Shown here: piece by piece, positions 33,883 to 45,739 of the stretch
How positions within the stretch are numbered: position 1 is the first letter of the stretch
Layout: each line of letters opens with the position of its first letter
Position numbers and translations under genes: made by a program
Notes under the pieces: generated by a model
Databases searched by the model: none
What the model was told of the DNA's origin: nothing
The model's input: the letters and a program-made list of their open reading frames with translations, nothing else
NCBI RefSeq assembly: GCF_024139115.2
Contig: NC_085141.1
Location: forward strand, 34,974,120 to 35,038,119
Reading direction: 5' to 3'
DNA from: Armigeres subalbatus
Taxonomy: Eukaryota; Arthropoda; Insecta; Diptera; Culicidae
Length of the DNA stretch: 64,000 bases

Positions 33883-34199
33883 AATTGCATATTATTCGGC
33901 AACTCGGCCGTACGAAAACCATTTTTTTGTTAAATATCTTGGCTGTGCATATGCACAGCATATGTTTCGAAATGGACAAATTGATATGAAATTTGCGAAA
34001 AAGAATCCACGTGTCTTGGAGGGACTCGAACCCTCAACCTCCTACTCTCTATAGGGTTATCACACCTATCTATAGAGTAGGAAGTTGAGGGTTCGGGTCC
34101 CTCCAAGACACGTGGATTCTTTTTCGCAAATTTCATATCAATTTGTCCATTTCGAAACATATGCTGCGCATATGCACAGCCAAGATATTTAACAAAAAA
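33883..34199. mobile_element. Inverted (head-to-head) SINE dimer with TSD
   Basis: The direct repeat ATACATTTTATGATT flanks it at 33868-33882 and 34200-34214. The interior is almost perfectly palindromic around 34058. Each arm carries the family 1 SINE body and a B-box-like GGGTTCGRGTCC, with the tRNA heads facing inward. Single TSDs outside the pair mean that it inserted as one unit. Confidence 0.85.
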
Positions 34200-34889
34200 A
34201 TACATTTTATGATTTAACTCTAATTAGGCTCCGGCGAGTATTTTATTTATCCCATGATAAAAAGGTAACAATCCCTTATGTACTTGACATTAACCAACAT
34301 AGGTTCATTTAAGTTGGTTTGAATTACAGTTCAATAGTTTCCATATAATTTGGAAGCAACTGCTACAGGCTTACCGCGCTTGTGTCCAGTTGGTAAAAGA
34401 TATCGTCCTGGCTACACTGGGGCGTTTTGAAAATATATCAGTTTTGATATATTTTCGAAAAACGTTACATTTTTGAAGATGTATTCAATTTTATATCATA
34501 TTAAGCATTGAGAAAAGTTATTTTGTTGCCCAACTGTGCGCTCCAGAATGTTTTGCAAACAAACATTGAAAGTTACATCAAAACTGTATCTTTTCGTATT
34601 TGGCTATTATTTTATTTGTGTAATATAAAAATAATCCCACATTCACATAATTTGAAGGTTTTACAAATATTTAAAGATACCAACTGATTTTTACTCTTAG
34701 TTATGGTTTTCTAAACATTTAAGGGGGACGTTTTGGCCAGGTGGAGTGCATTATATCGTCTTATCCTATTAATTTTGGAGGTGCATTCAATTGTTTGGAC
34801 TGAATGTATTGAAAATTTTTGATACGGTAATAAAACAAATAAGCACTTGGTGGAGTTTCTTGCATTGTATTATATTTAGAATGAAAATC

Positions 34890-35518
34890 AACGGGCTTGG
34901 TGGTCATATGGCTACCGCTTCTGCCTCATACGCAGGAGGTCGAGGGTTCAATCCCAGGCCCGTTCCATTCTCCTACTTTGTATCTTTTCATATATTTCTC
35001 ATGTTCTAGCAATCGCTAGAACTGGAAATGGGCTTTTATACCATTTCTATCTTATATCCCTATAACTACAACTTGATTAGTTCTAGCAGGTAACTGTTAG
35101 CATTCGAAATGAGCGAAAAAGTTCGTTTCGGCATCCAATTAGAATATTACACCACCCTTTCATTACTATCACATTGGCAATCCGTTAACCAAGACGAACC
35201 TCTGCCATAAAAACCTTAACCCCAAGATTCCAATAAAACTCCGCAGGAACTCGTGGCGAGTGCAGAGGTGTTCTCGGCTTGCAGTGGGCGAGTGACTGCA
35301 TCATCAATTCCTTCCCATCCCCGATGACCGTGAGGACGTGGCCAGCGCCGTTATCGACTATCCAAAATACTAGAGCTCTCGGACTGTACACATTGAGGTT
35401 GGAGTGCAAATCCCATGCTTCCATCCATTGGTTCCCTGTGCAATTGCGATTGTTCTGGTCGATCACGGAGTAGCAACCACGAAATGCACGGTAATCAGGC
35501 TCATGCTCATGCTCATGC
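34890..35518 (+). mobile_element. Complete SINE (family 3) with 25-bp TSD
   Basis: A perfect 25-base direct repeat (34865-34889 and 35519-35543) brackets the unit. It begins with a tRNA-like head (GGGCTTGG...CCCAGGCCC, B-box-like GGGTTCAATCCC at 34946-34957) and ends in (GCTCAT)n at 35499-35518. An antisense open frame of 93 codons (35185-35466) lies in the body. Without a database I cannot say whether it derives from a gene. Confidence 0.85.
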
Positions 35519-35543
35519 TTGTATTATATTTAGAATGAAAATC

Positions 35544-36224
35544 CTATTATTAGAACCAATAGATAACTGCTTTTCGGAAGTGATTTGTTTTAATGTTGAT
35601 CTAACTTATTGTTGGTGAAATAAAGCCCTCTCAGGCGAGGTACATTCCCACGCTTCCACTATGAGTGACAGCCATCAAACGGCAAATTCACGCCGATAGG
35701 ACCGAAAATAAACTATGATTTCGCACAATTTCATCCGGTTCCATTTCCATGATGAGGCCTAAAACAAAAACCAAATAAAATCATCACGGTGGCGGCCGGT
35801 GTAGTGACAATCGCTCCAAAGTCATGGCTGGCTGGGTCTGAATTGTTTTTCTTTCTCGGTTTTCGGCATAATTTGCGCTCTGGGTTGCTGAGTTGCAGAG
35901 CAGGGGATTGGAACGACAATGATGATTGGCATTATCTGAGGAAATTGGACGGACCCCTTGGTGTACAGTTGGGGAATTTGGTGCAAAAACGCCAAACACA
36001 ATGCACTATGCCAAACAGTTTTTTTTTTCTCGGACACAGAGATTAAGCAAGGAAACACAGCGAATCAACAGTTATTTGCCGGTTGGTTCAAAATTATTCG
36101 GTTTGTTATTAATGGGTCTTCAGTTAGTAAATGACTTTTTTTATTTTTCCTTTGTTTGTGATATGGGACGAAGTCAGTTGTTAGATAATGCGTAAAAGTT
36201 ACATGGTCGATGATTGTTTGGAAG
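35544..36224. other. Unassigned sequence
   Basis: Open frames of up to 89 codons overlap on both strands (35780-36190), without recognisable motifs. I see nothing that I can name. Confidence 0.5.
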
Positions 36225-36232
36225 GTGAATAT

Positions 36233-37425
36233 TAGACCTCTTCATGTTTTCAAAAAGTATCAAAAATTCAACCGGTCAGCCCAGAATCACAATTCTTATG
36301 CTAAAATAAGTCTCCTGTCAAATTTTCAGCTAATTCGGATAAAATTTCGAGGTGGCTCAAGTCGATTTAGTGTTTTTGGGCTATTTTCAATTTTGGAAAA
36401 AATCTAACAAGAGATATAAACGTCGAAAACTATCGCAACAACCTCTATACGGAAGCTTTGGATGTACTCTATAAGTCTTGTGAACATTGCGGTTCGTTCC
36501 GTTCACGTTTTGTCCATGTTAAAGTGATTATCAAGCTTTTAAGTGCATAAAAATAATGTTTCTCCCAAAAGTCGTTATTCTACAAAATTCTTGAATTTAT
36601 GACAAATGATTGCTAATTTATTATATTAATATTCCTCTTTTTTCCCTGGAAATTTGAGTAATATAATTGTCAATGTGCGATTTACCGTTAAATTCTTAAA
36701 AATCAGAAGCTACACATTTGTCATAAATTTGCACGCTGAGATTTCTTTAAACAAGTTGTTCAAACAAAGAAGCTTCGATTCCACTTGTTACTACGATGTA
36801 CTCAATGTTAAAAGGATGCAGACATATGGTGAAATTAACAAAGTTTGGAAGTCGTTTGTTGTAAGCATCAAATATCATATGATTTGGTTTATGTTTTGTT
36901 CGAACAACTTGTTTGAAGAAATCCTAACGTGCAAATTTATGAAAAATGTTCAGCTTCTGATTTTTAAGAATTTACCGATAAATCGCACAGTGACAATTTT
37001 ATTATTTAAATTTTCAGGGAAAAAAGAGGAATAATAATATAATAAATTAGCAATCATTTGTCATAAATTCAAGAATTTTGTAGAACAACGACTTTTGGGG
37101 GAACATTATTTTTATGCACTTAAAAGCTTGAAAATCACTTTAACATGGATAAAACGTGAACGGAACGAATCGCAATTTTCACAAGACTTGTAGAGCACAC
37201 CCAAAGCTTCCGTATAGAGGTTGTTGCGATAGTTTTCGACGTTTATATCTCTTGTTAGATTTTTTCCAAAATAATAGCCCAAAAACACTAAATCGACTTG
37301 AGCCACCTCGAAATTTTATCCGAATTAGCTGAAAATTTAACAGGAGACTTATTTTAGCATAAGAATTGTGATTCTGGGCTGACCGGTTGAATTTTTGATA
37401 CTTTTTGAAAACATGGAGAGGTCTA
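36233..37425. mobile_element. Long foldback element with 8-bp TSD
   Basis: Two arms of about 550 bases (36233-36785 and 36875-37425) are inverted copies with roughly 90 percent or higher identity by eye. They flank a loop of about 90 bases. Terminal TAGACCTC...GAGGTCTA is flanked by GTGAATAT at 36225-36232 and 37426-37433. No transposase is present. The 8-bp duplication is compatible with hAT or related superfamilies. Confidence 0.92.
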
Positions 37426-37621
37426 GTGAATATGAATTAATTAATATATGAACGTAATTGAAAACGTATTCTCACATCCAACAAGCGTTTATCGGATTTC
37501 TTATCAATGCTATATGAGAATTTACCAAAATCTGTGAATCTAAACTGCACAAAAAAAAATCTGGCAATTATTGTATAAAATCTTGGCATATACAATTCTG
37601 CAAGGTTTTAATACAATAAAT

Positions 37622-37878
37622 CAAGCTCTATCTGGTAAAAGGGCGAATGTCGCAAGAGAGAATTATCTTCGTCGACTTCCCCTCTTTTAAATAAAAGTGA
37701 CAAGCAGAGGATTTCTTTTCAGTTTATCACCTCAGAATGCAAGTTCGCATTGTTTTCTATCGTGCTGAGATGGTAAACCACAAAGAAATCCACTGTTTGT
37801 CACTTTTATTAAAAAGAGGGGAAGTCGCCGAAGAGAATCCTCTCCTGCGACATTCGCCCTTATTCCAGATAGAGCTTG
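37622..37878. mobile_element. 257-bp foldback MITE
   Basis: Arms of about 95 bases start CAAGCTCTATCTGG and end CCAGATAGAGCTTG. AAAT flanks both sides (37618-37621, 37879-37882). Inner matches include AAAGTGACAA and GGGGAAGTCG/CGACTTCCCC. Confidence 0.85.
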
Positions 37879-38163
37879 AAATGTAAAATTTTTATACAGA
37901 TACTGTATGATACAAAGCAGCAAGGTTTCAATAAAATGGTTGTGATAAACCAAAAAACTGTTTCCGTAAGATTCTTATGCAGAATTGTATTAAAATCTGC
38001 CATCCGCTGTGTGTGGCTCCAAATGGCTGGAGCGAAATGCGATGACAGCAGCTCTCCGTCGGTGCGTGTGCACGCCGCCGAGATCTGACAAGAAGAGGGG
38101 ACGAGTCATGGCTTGCTGCTCACCGATTGACACGCTGAGTATTCGATTTTTTTAGATTCTTAT

Positions 38164-38727
38164 GCAACGTACACACCAGTCAAGCAGTTCGACGAACATT
38201 GACTCCGCCCCCCAGAAAACGCTTCGGTTGCTGCTTTGTTTGAACGTGTGTGAAGTTGTTCGAACAACCATTTGACAGTTGGCGGCTCGGTTGGATAAAA
38301 TTAAAACGGTTTGATTTTGGTTTGAGTTGCCGGGGGTGGAGTCAAGGTTCGCCGAACATGTTTGAGCATTTGTAGTGAAGTTGCACAAACCCTCATATAT
38401 TTTTCGATGGTTGGTGCTCAAGTTGGCGCTTTGGTCGTTCGTGTGTGATATTGTTGGTGGAATAAATTGATTGTTCGTGCCGCTGTTGGTAAAACTTTAT
38501 GGATGTTTGAATAAACGAGTGGAGTCAATGTTGGTCAAACTGCGAGCTTCCTTGACGCCACCTCCGACAACTCAACCCAAAATACAATTGTTTTAATTTT
38601 TTCCAACCGAGCCGCCAACTGTCAAATGGTTGTTCGAACAACTTCACACACGTTCAAACAAAGCAGCAACCGAAGCGTTTTCTTGGGGGCGATGTTCGTC
38701 AAACTGCTTGACTGGTGTGTACGTTGC
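38164..38727. mobile_element. 564-bp foldback element
   Basis: Arms of about 190 bases run from GCAACGTACACACC (38164) to its inverted copy ending at 38727. They include TTCGAACAACCATTTGACAG and its complement. The flanks CTTAT and TTTAT could be a diverged target duplication. No coding region. Confidence 0.82.
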
Positions 38728-39746
38728 TTTATATTGCTTCATGCGTTCATCAATGGTAGAAATACTAGAATAAGAGATCGGCGAAGACACCATCTGGTTT
38801 CCAATCGAACCGTCAAAAGCGGTTCCATTTCGACTTGTTTACTTTTTGCACCCATAAGAAGCAAGCAAAAAGTTCAAGTGCTGCCAACATCATTTTCACG
38901 ATTTCATGCATTTTCATACGTTGCCATTTCGACAGTTTTTCACTCCGACGGTCTCTGGTTATAGGGTTGCTAATCAATGGATTTCTGTCGAACTTCTGGT
39001 GTTGCAGTTGTGAGTGGAACGACAATGTTGCCAAATTAAATGAATGCAACGTTAATTACTAGTAAAGGTTGGTATCGTGTTCAAAAGAAATTTCTTTTTC
39101 TATCTCAATCACATGTTAAATTCCGTTCACTGAATCGGAAAAGTAAAGAATCGAAACAAAATTCTTACAACAGTATCCACATGAAAAGAACAAAAAACGA
39201 AATTGGCGTTTGTAAGGTTCCCACGCAAAGTAATGGGAGCTGTCACTTTATTTTCGGAAAAATATTCTGCTTGATTATTCCGTAAGTAAAAGTGACAATT
39301 TACTCCATGCAGATCAGTTGGCAAAATACTTCTTGGTCGATACTGGTCTTAAATGTACACACTTCGATCATATTCGTCTTTATATACCACCGAGTTTCAA
39401 TTTTTCAACTTCAATTCAAATGAATGAACTTTTCCTGGAAATAATTTTTTTTATTGAAATTTAATAATTTAATTTTTTTATTGAAAACCATAAAAAATAT
39501 ATATTTGAAATCGCTAAAGATTTATAATAAACAAAACTATAATAATAAAGTTAATCTGGCAGCCCTTCCAGAAAGCCTTCGCCCATATCAAAACAAAAAT
39601 ATTTTTACTGTTTATTTACATTGAAGAAAGCGATCGCACGAAAAGTTTTTCTCTTGGTTTTTCTACGAACTGTTTCGTTAATTTCATCGTAATTAAGCTG
39701 TATTATTGTGAAACTACTGGCTAGGTAAGTTCGTTATAGTAAAATT
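38728..39746. other. Unassigned sequence
   Basis: AT-rich, especially 39440-39560. Candidate promoter or left end for the gene at 39747, but I could not find an inverted repeat partner near 43160-43330. Confidence 0.4.
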
Positions 39747-41021
39747 ATGGAATTTGTTTTCTGCAATGCATCCTTACAGTCCATATTTTGGATGGATTTC
39801 CGCGACGATTTTGAGGCTGCCTTCTCGATTGTTTCGAATCATGGAGGCCAGGAGGATGATGCCCAGGAACCAGATGGATACATTTTGGAAGCCCTAGAAT
39901 CTGAATACACTATTCCCGAGTATGTGACGGACGAAAATGAATCCGCAACCGCCGCTAATGTTAATGCAGGATCCGGAGCTGAAGAACAGCACTGCGTGCG
40001 TAGTGGACGACAGTGAAATCGACCCAACATCAATCCCGTCAGCATCAAACGAAATCCCCAACGCAAAGTTAATTAAATTGAGTACCGGCGATGCAAATTT
40101 TACGTTCAATGGCCAGTTTTACAAACGTAGATTCATCGGGGAAACGTCTGGAGGATTGATTGCTCGTTTGATCTCCGGTGATACAGTAAACGAGATTTTG
40201 ACCGGAATATGGGATATGTGTAAGCCACTTCTATGCCGTGAAGTGATTTTTGTCGAGAATAGTGGCACGCAAGTTCCTATATGGGCTGACAGGCTACCCG
40301 TTTTCGAAGAGATGGGCAAGTTCGTCGTTTTACAGGACCACAGCCAGAAGAAACGAGTGACCATAGAAAAAGTCAGCAGCAAACTACTGACAAGCTGGCG
40401 GTGCAAAGAGATACGTGTTCATGTACATGTTTACTCTACTTCGATTTCTTGCAAGTCACTGTGGGAAGTTACTGAGAAACAATTGATTCGTCATCAAAAT
40501 GCAGATCGATCGGGTGCTCCTAGCAACCAGGCCGTGACGTCATTGGCTGAAGAACTTCGGCGCAAGAATGGTCATTTTCAAACACAGTCAAGTGCATGGA
40601 GATTGTGGGCAAATTTCATTCATGCTGGACCAGTTCACGAACGTTTAAAAGATTAACTGAAATGCCGCCACAACACCTGCTGAAGTTTTTCCGAAGCGTT
40701 CCGATTTCCGAGGCTGTGAAGTTAGAGTCAGTGGAGTTGTTTGTCCGTGGCTAATACGTGGAGTCACGAAGTGGTTTGTCCGTGGCTAATACGATTAACC
40801 AAGGATTTGTCGCAGAATTCGAAGCACTCGAAAACGATACTGATCAGCTACTATTTTGGGCTCAGCGACTCAAAAGCCGTTTAGCAAGTATGAGGACACG
40901 TTCGGATGTTAATTCGGCTCTGGTCGAAGCAATGAGTTCTGCTGTGCGGCCAGAGGAGGATGAATTTAATCGAGACATTGCTGGCAGGGTTTCGGATATG
41001 CCGGATGTAGACCATACATAA
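39747..41021 (+). pseudogene. Unrecognised protein, possibly an element's second gene
   Basis: Three pieces follow one another. 39747-40016 is acidic, 89 codons. 39937-40656 is 239 codons and best read from about 40000; it contains FTFNGQFYKRRFIGETSGG, WDMCKPLLCREV and SAWRLWANFIHAGPVHERLK. A shifted continuation reads MPPQHLLKFFRSVPISEAV to a stop at 40752, and 40758-41021 is 87 codons, glutamate-rich. Joining them needs one shift near 40000, one near 40650 and repair around a 20-base duplication (GTTTGTCCGTGGCTAATACG at 40738 and 40771). Introns may explain some breaks. Composition is clearly protein-like, but I do not recognise the family. It converges on the transposase remnant about 200 bases away. 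Confidence 0.5.
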
Positions 41022-41234
41022 ATGATTTATTTCGGGTTTGATTATGGGATTGCAACTTTTGTTATGAACTGCTTGTTGTTTATTTCTGAATGAATTTAAA
41101 TACTGTTGATTTTAAAATTATTTGTTTATCATTTATATATTTATAATATTTATCATTTTTACTTTATAACTATTACTCATTAGAAACATCAAAATTTGAA
41201 TCATTTTCGTTCTGCAAAAGGCCAATACTAGGAT

Positions 41235-43151
41235 CGAAAACTCCATTTGGTAGGTAACCACAATGGCGAAACGAATTGGTACAATCAAATGATGAATATT
41301 CAGTAAACGCTGAAATCGCAACGTGTGATGCCGACGCATACGAGATTTAGTGAGACCAAAAATTATCTCGATGGGATTAAAAAAAGGGCAGTACCAATTG
41401 ACCGTAGATAATAAACAATGTTTTCATCGCAATGAATGCGAGTGCCATCCATGATCCAGACTGAATTTGGACCAGGATAGCAACGCACATTTTTATTATC
41501 CAAGGCAAATGATCCACAACATTCAAAGAATATTGCTCTTGTAAATGTGCCTTCTGTCTGGAAGCTATCTAACATTCCCTGCTGTCCCAAAAAACATAGG
41601 AAAGACACTCTTGGACGCCTCATAAACTCGCCTTGGAATATGAGTTTTTTGCCTTTCATGCCATAGCCGCGGTTTCGTAGCATGTCTCTGCTATCTAGAG
41701 AAAGAAAAGAAGACCAAGTTATCCCAAGTAACAATTCCCATGCTTGTTGGATTTATTTAATTCTTATAGGGGATTTATGACAGCAGTCACTATAGCTAGT
41801 TGCTCAGCGATCTTATTGCTATCAATAAACCTCTAATAAATGCGCTGAAAATCTTTAAACGTCAAAAGCTGATTGATCTTATGAGTAGCTCTACGGTTAT
41901 GACGAAGAACGTAATAAGTCTTATTTTCAAGACTATATCAAATCTAAAATTTTTGATTGTAATGTGGTCAAAAGAATAACCACAATAAGAATATTTACAT
42001 TGCAAAGGGTTTATAACGGTGTTTAACCAGAGCAACATTTTTCTGATTGAAAACTATGATGGCCATATTGAAAAAGGAGACGCAATTTCAAGTCGGTGGA
42101 ATTTACCACGGAAATTCATGATTAGACGGTGTTTCCTTCGCGAAAAACACCTTTTGGTTATAGATTTCAATATTTGAGTGGAATTTTAATGGATTCAGTG
42201 AAGATTTACGATATTGGTTTAATAATCGTTTTGAGTTTATTGCCTAGAACTATATTATTTTGCAGGCGTGTAGTTTTCAATCTTAATTTTGCACTAGATT
42301 TCACCAAGAAATCGAAAGCGCACCTCATTTCCATGAAAGTACTTTGGAAAACAAACCTGAAAAAATATTATTTGCATCCTCATCATCATTTTCATCATTT
42401 ATTTTGTTATTTTTTTTTCTACAAATTTTTATTGCTCTTTTACAAAGCAACATTTTTGACAGCTACCGCAGCTAAATTCCCTTTTTTTGAGGGCGGCTTG
42501 ATACGGATTTCTAAATACTCGTATAACAGGTTTATAGTGATAATCTAGAGAGGGCCATTTGGCAATATCTTACTCTTATAGTGGTCATCAGAAGGTTGTC
42601 CTTTAGTAGTGGGTTTTATTGCCAGCTCCCATAATTTGATCTTGAAATCCATTCCTAGAGCGGAATAAAACTTGAAATGTTACTTGGGATACAGGTCCCA
42701 GTCTGTGGAGCATAACTCAGTGAAGAAATGAAAAATTTGATCTTCTCTTACTTGGATGGCCCTTCTCTCTAGAGCCTTCCAGGTTAGTCCTTCCGCACGT
42801 AGTATACGACAAACGCTTCCGGCGCTGATGGTTATGTTGTAGGAATAGCTGACAGCATTCGTCCAAGAAAAGCACTGGTTGAGACATGTACAACTGAATG
42901 ATCCAATTGCGATGTTCAACGCTGAACTTCCGGAACACCTTAGTGCGCTGCGCTTCCGCTAGTAAGCCGTTGTCCTCATAGTCTTGGATCCATCCGGAAA
43001 TTGTGGATTTACTTTTTCGGTAGATCACCGATAGGCGGGCCCTCGATAAACCCAAGAAATAATATCCGTACAAACAGTGGTATTTGGTGTTCACACTAGC
43101 TCTCCGATACAGGACATTGCAGAGGATGTTGTTGGATGTTTTAGGGAACAT
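41235..43151 (-). pseudogene. IS630/Tc1/mariner-like transposase, interrupted
   Basis: The minus strand starts at 43151 with a helix-turn-helix region (GLSRARLSVIYRKSKSTISG, then WIIQLYMSQPVLFLDECCQL). A frameshift near 42860 leads to ISAGSVCRILRAEGLTWKAL and a 966-bp insertion (41723-42688). It resumes with SLDSRDMLRNRGYGMKG (first Asp region), QQGMLDSFQTEGTFTRAIFF, PGPNSVWIMDGTRIHCDENI (second Asp) and, after a small deletion near 41400, CPFFNPIEIIFG (Glu). The DDE order and NPIE motif fit the IS630/Tc1/mariner superfamily. The damage makes it inactive. Confidence 0.8.
41723..42688. mobile_element. Non-coding element with CCCAAGTAACA ends
   Basis: CCCAAGTAACA at 41723 is inverted at 42678-42688, with AT on both sides (41721-41722, 42689-42690). 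Removing it with one AT rejoins the transposase as DWDLYNLVF on the minus strand. The interior is AT-rich; a 139-codon frame at 42129 has no recognisable motif. Confidence 0.82.
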
Positions 43152-43159
43152 TTTTATTA

Positions 43160-45119
43160 GCTTTTAGTGAAAAATAATCAGTTCTGATTCTAAGCTACAG
43201 ATAAACTTTGCAACAGGTACGGCGACAAACAAAACAAAAATCAGAATGACATTTCATTTGACGTTTCGCACTTAATCCGCACTTCGATGGTAGTCGCACT
43301 TATGAAGTGCGGAGTCCAGTGGTGAACTAAATGCGCAATACATATATTATATACGGCCTAACAATTTTGCAAGGCATTCAAACAATGTCTCTATAGGAAC
43401 TTTCAATGGTTGTATTAGAATCTAGATAGTTCGCTTATGCCCGAATTTTGGTTCATTTTTATGCAGAAATCGTAACATAGTTGGTGTGCTATCGTCCTAG
43501 TATCAAGGTGGGAATTGTTGTGGATGACGTTAAGTGATATTGCATGACTTAAATCGATTTAATAATGATAAATACTTTAAACATTCAATTATTCATGTTT
43601 TCATAACTCCAAAGCGCCCAGTGCGTGCTTCGAAACTAAAATCAACCAACCCCAACTTCACGACAGATCCATAAAACGAACAATTAGGTCAAAAATGATT
43701 AGAATTCGCTTGCAGTCTCATGCAGCGCAGCTCACTTCAGCGAAACTCGTCTTCAACTGGATCGGCAAATAGCACGGTTGGTCGGTTGGTTGGTAATAAA
43801 TGAATGACGGAGGTACCGGTGGTCGAGTAATTGACTTAATCAATCTGCAACTTGATAGATGATGGTGGTGAAGATGATGCGGCTGATGATGATTGACTAC
43901 GATCGTTATCATCAAACGTGGGTCTTCCTAATTGAAACACGCATGTTTCAATTTACTGTAGGGCTGCTCGATCGCAGTTATGCGCATGCCTTATGTTATG
44001 TTATTTTAATCAATGTACGTCGGTACGAATTACAAATCCGTTGAAAGGAGCGTTACGTGTCTGAAGCGATGTTTCGATCGAATTAACGAGTCTGTTATAG
44101 ATGTCGACCAATTTCCTCATACGGTTCGATATTAGTCGATAGTTCAAATCGCATCGTATAAAAAAACCCTCTATATTAATTTACAAAACGTTTGGAAGAT
44201 GGATCCGAGGAAAATCACTGCACGGTCAACGACTCTTACGGTGTGCGGTGAACCGCACAACTTATGCATGACCAGCGAGAGTGAAAGTCTCCCGAGCGAG
44301 TTGGACAATTTTGTATCTTTTTATTCCTTCCCCTGCAATGTTGCGCTTCGGAAGCGCCTATTCTGAATTACACCATCACGTACCAATTTACCACAAATCA
44401 AATAATTTCCCATTTTCTCGTTGATTGCAGCAGACGCGTACCAAGAGCTGGATCGCAACTTAAACTTGGTGTTGATTGACATAAAAAAACACGTGCGGAG
44501 GTGGACGTGCCGCAGTGCATCATTTTATATTCGCTTTCGCTGTCCGAATCATAATCGTAGAAGAAATCAGCGAAACAGGAGTTTCTTTTCCGGTTTGTAT
44601 TGAACACTCTAGAGTACAAAGTCTCACCTCGCAACGTCTTCAAATATCAATTGATTGCTTCTTCGGATATGGAGCACCCAGCTGCAGAGAACTGGTTTTC
44701 GACAAATCGTCCTACAGGTCGTGACCAACTTCGATGCAAACGGAGGCTATTAGAGGTCTAATCAACCTTGATGGCTCTACGTGAGCCGGGACGTCGAGAA
44801 ATTATGTTGCATCTCTTATCCAAACATGCGTTTCAATTACGGTGAATCTCCTCCCTGCTGGTACCATTATCGTTACAATTTGCAGCATGATCAGTCTATC
44901 ATCATTATCATCTATGGTGCTGTATGAATTTTCCGTTCCGCTTCCCGTGCTGTCCGAGGCGGATATTCTCCCAACACAACTCGGTCTTTTTACAACAACC
45001 TGGATCTACCAAATGGATGCGTCGTTCAGAATCAGATATTGATCGACAAAAAAATAATTTTAATTTTTCCTGTTCTTGGCTTGAAAATTTACAGGGGTGC
45101 ATTTTGAACTGGTACATTG
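43160..45119. other. Unassigned sequence
   Basis: A short hairpin CCGCACTTC...GAAGTGCGG is at 43279-43314. No gene or repeat family is otherwise supported. Confidence 0.5.
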
Positions 45120-45290
45120 TTCCACTATTGGATCTTCATCTCCTTCTTTATTGGCATTGCATTCCTCATTGGGAACTCTCCGCCTCAAGGCTAGGTGTTC
45201 ATTAGGCACTTCCACAGCGCGGTAAATATTGCACACGGCGCGCTTTTGATACTTACGAGCAATCACCTACATGAAGGAAAGAACCACACG
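45120..45290 (-). mobile_element. Decayed Feilai-like SINE fragment
   Basis: TTATTGGCATTGCATTCCTC, TGTTCATTAGGCACTTCCAC and the following spacing match the 3' part of the SINE at 56267-56544 in order, with many changes. The tRNA head is not visible. Confidence 0.5.
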
Positions 45291-45377
45291 CTGAAACGGA
45301 CAAACAATGCTGACACCGATCGATGAGCCAAAGAGTTTCGGCCCCATAAGATCAACACCTTTTTCACCTGCTACTGA

Positions 45378-45739
45378 GAAAATTCGGTATCGATCCAGCA
45401 GAAGCATCAATCTGAAGTTTTTAATGAGTTCCTCAAAGGATTAAGTAGAATGTTGAATAAGGCAAACGTTTATAAAATAAATTGCAGGTAAGTTTCTTAT
45501 CGATAGTTTTTCCGATCGCCCGATAAGTAATTGTGGGATGTTTTTCAGATTCAACTTCGTACCCGGGTAATCGGCACGGTAATCGATCTCTTTCCAATAA
45601 GACGTCAGGCTGCCCTGCGGATCCAATTGCAGATCCAAACTACCAAGATCGTGCCTATACTTCTCCAAAATAGTATGCCTGTTGAGGTTCCGGCAATTAT
45701 CAACCAAGAGCAGGAAGCAGGAGAAATGAAACCACGCTG
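45378..45739 (+). pseudogene. Possible remnant of a spliced gene
   Basis: An open stretch ends EVFNEFLKGLSRMLNKANVYKINC at a donor-like CAG|GTAAGT (45487/45488). A 61-base intron-like gap ends TTTTTCAG (45548), and a 191-base open segment follows to another GTAAGT (45740). The acceptor TTGTTGCAG is at 45820. Phases across the first junction do not keep a long frame, so this may be a decayed gene or chance. Not recognised. Confidence 0.3.

Noticed and set aside
42129..42548. 139-codon protein inside the CCCAAG element
   Set aside because: AT-rich, Phe/Leu/Lys/His-biased composition without motifs; likely chance.
39400..43400. Terminal inverted repeats around the transposase and unknown gene
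   Set aside because: I compared 39400-39740 with 43150-43400 by eye and found no convincing match.
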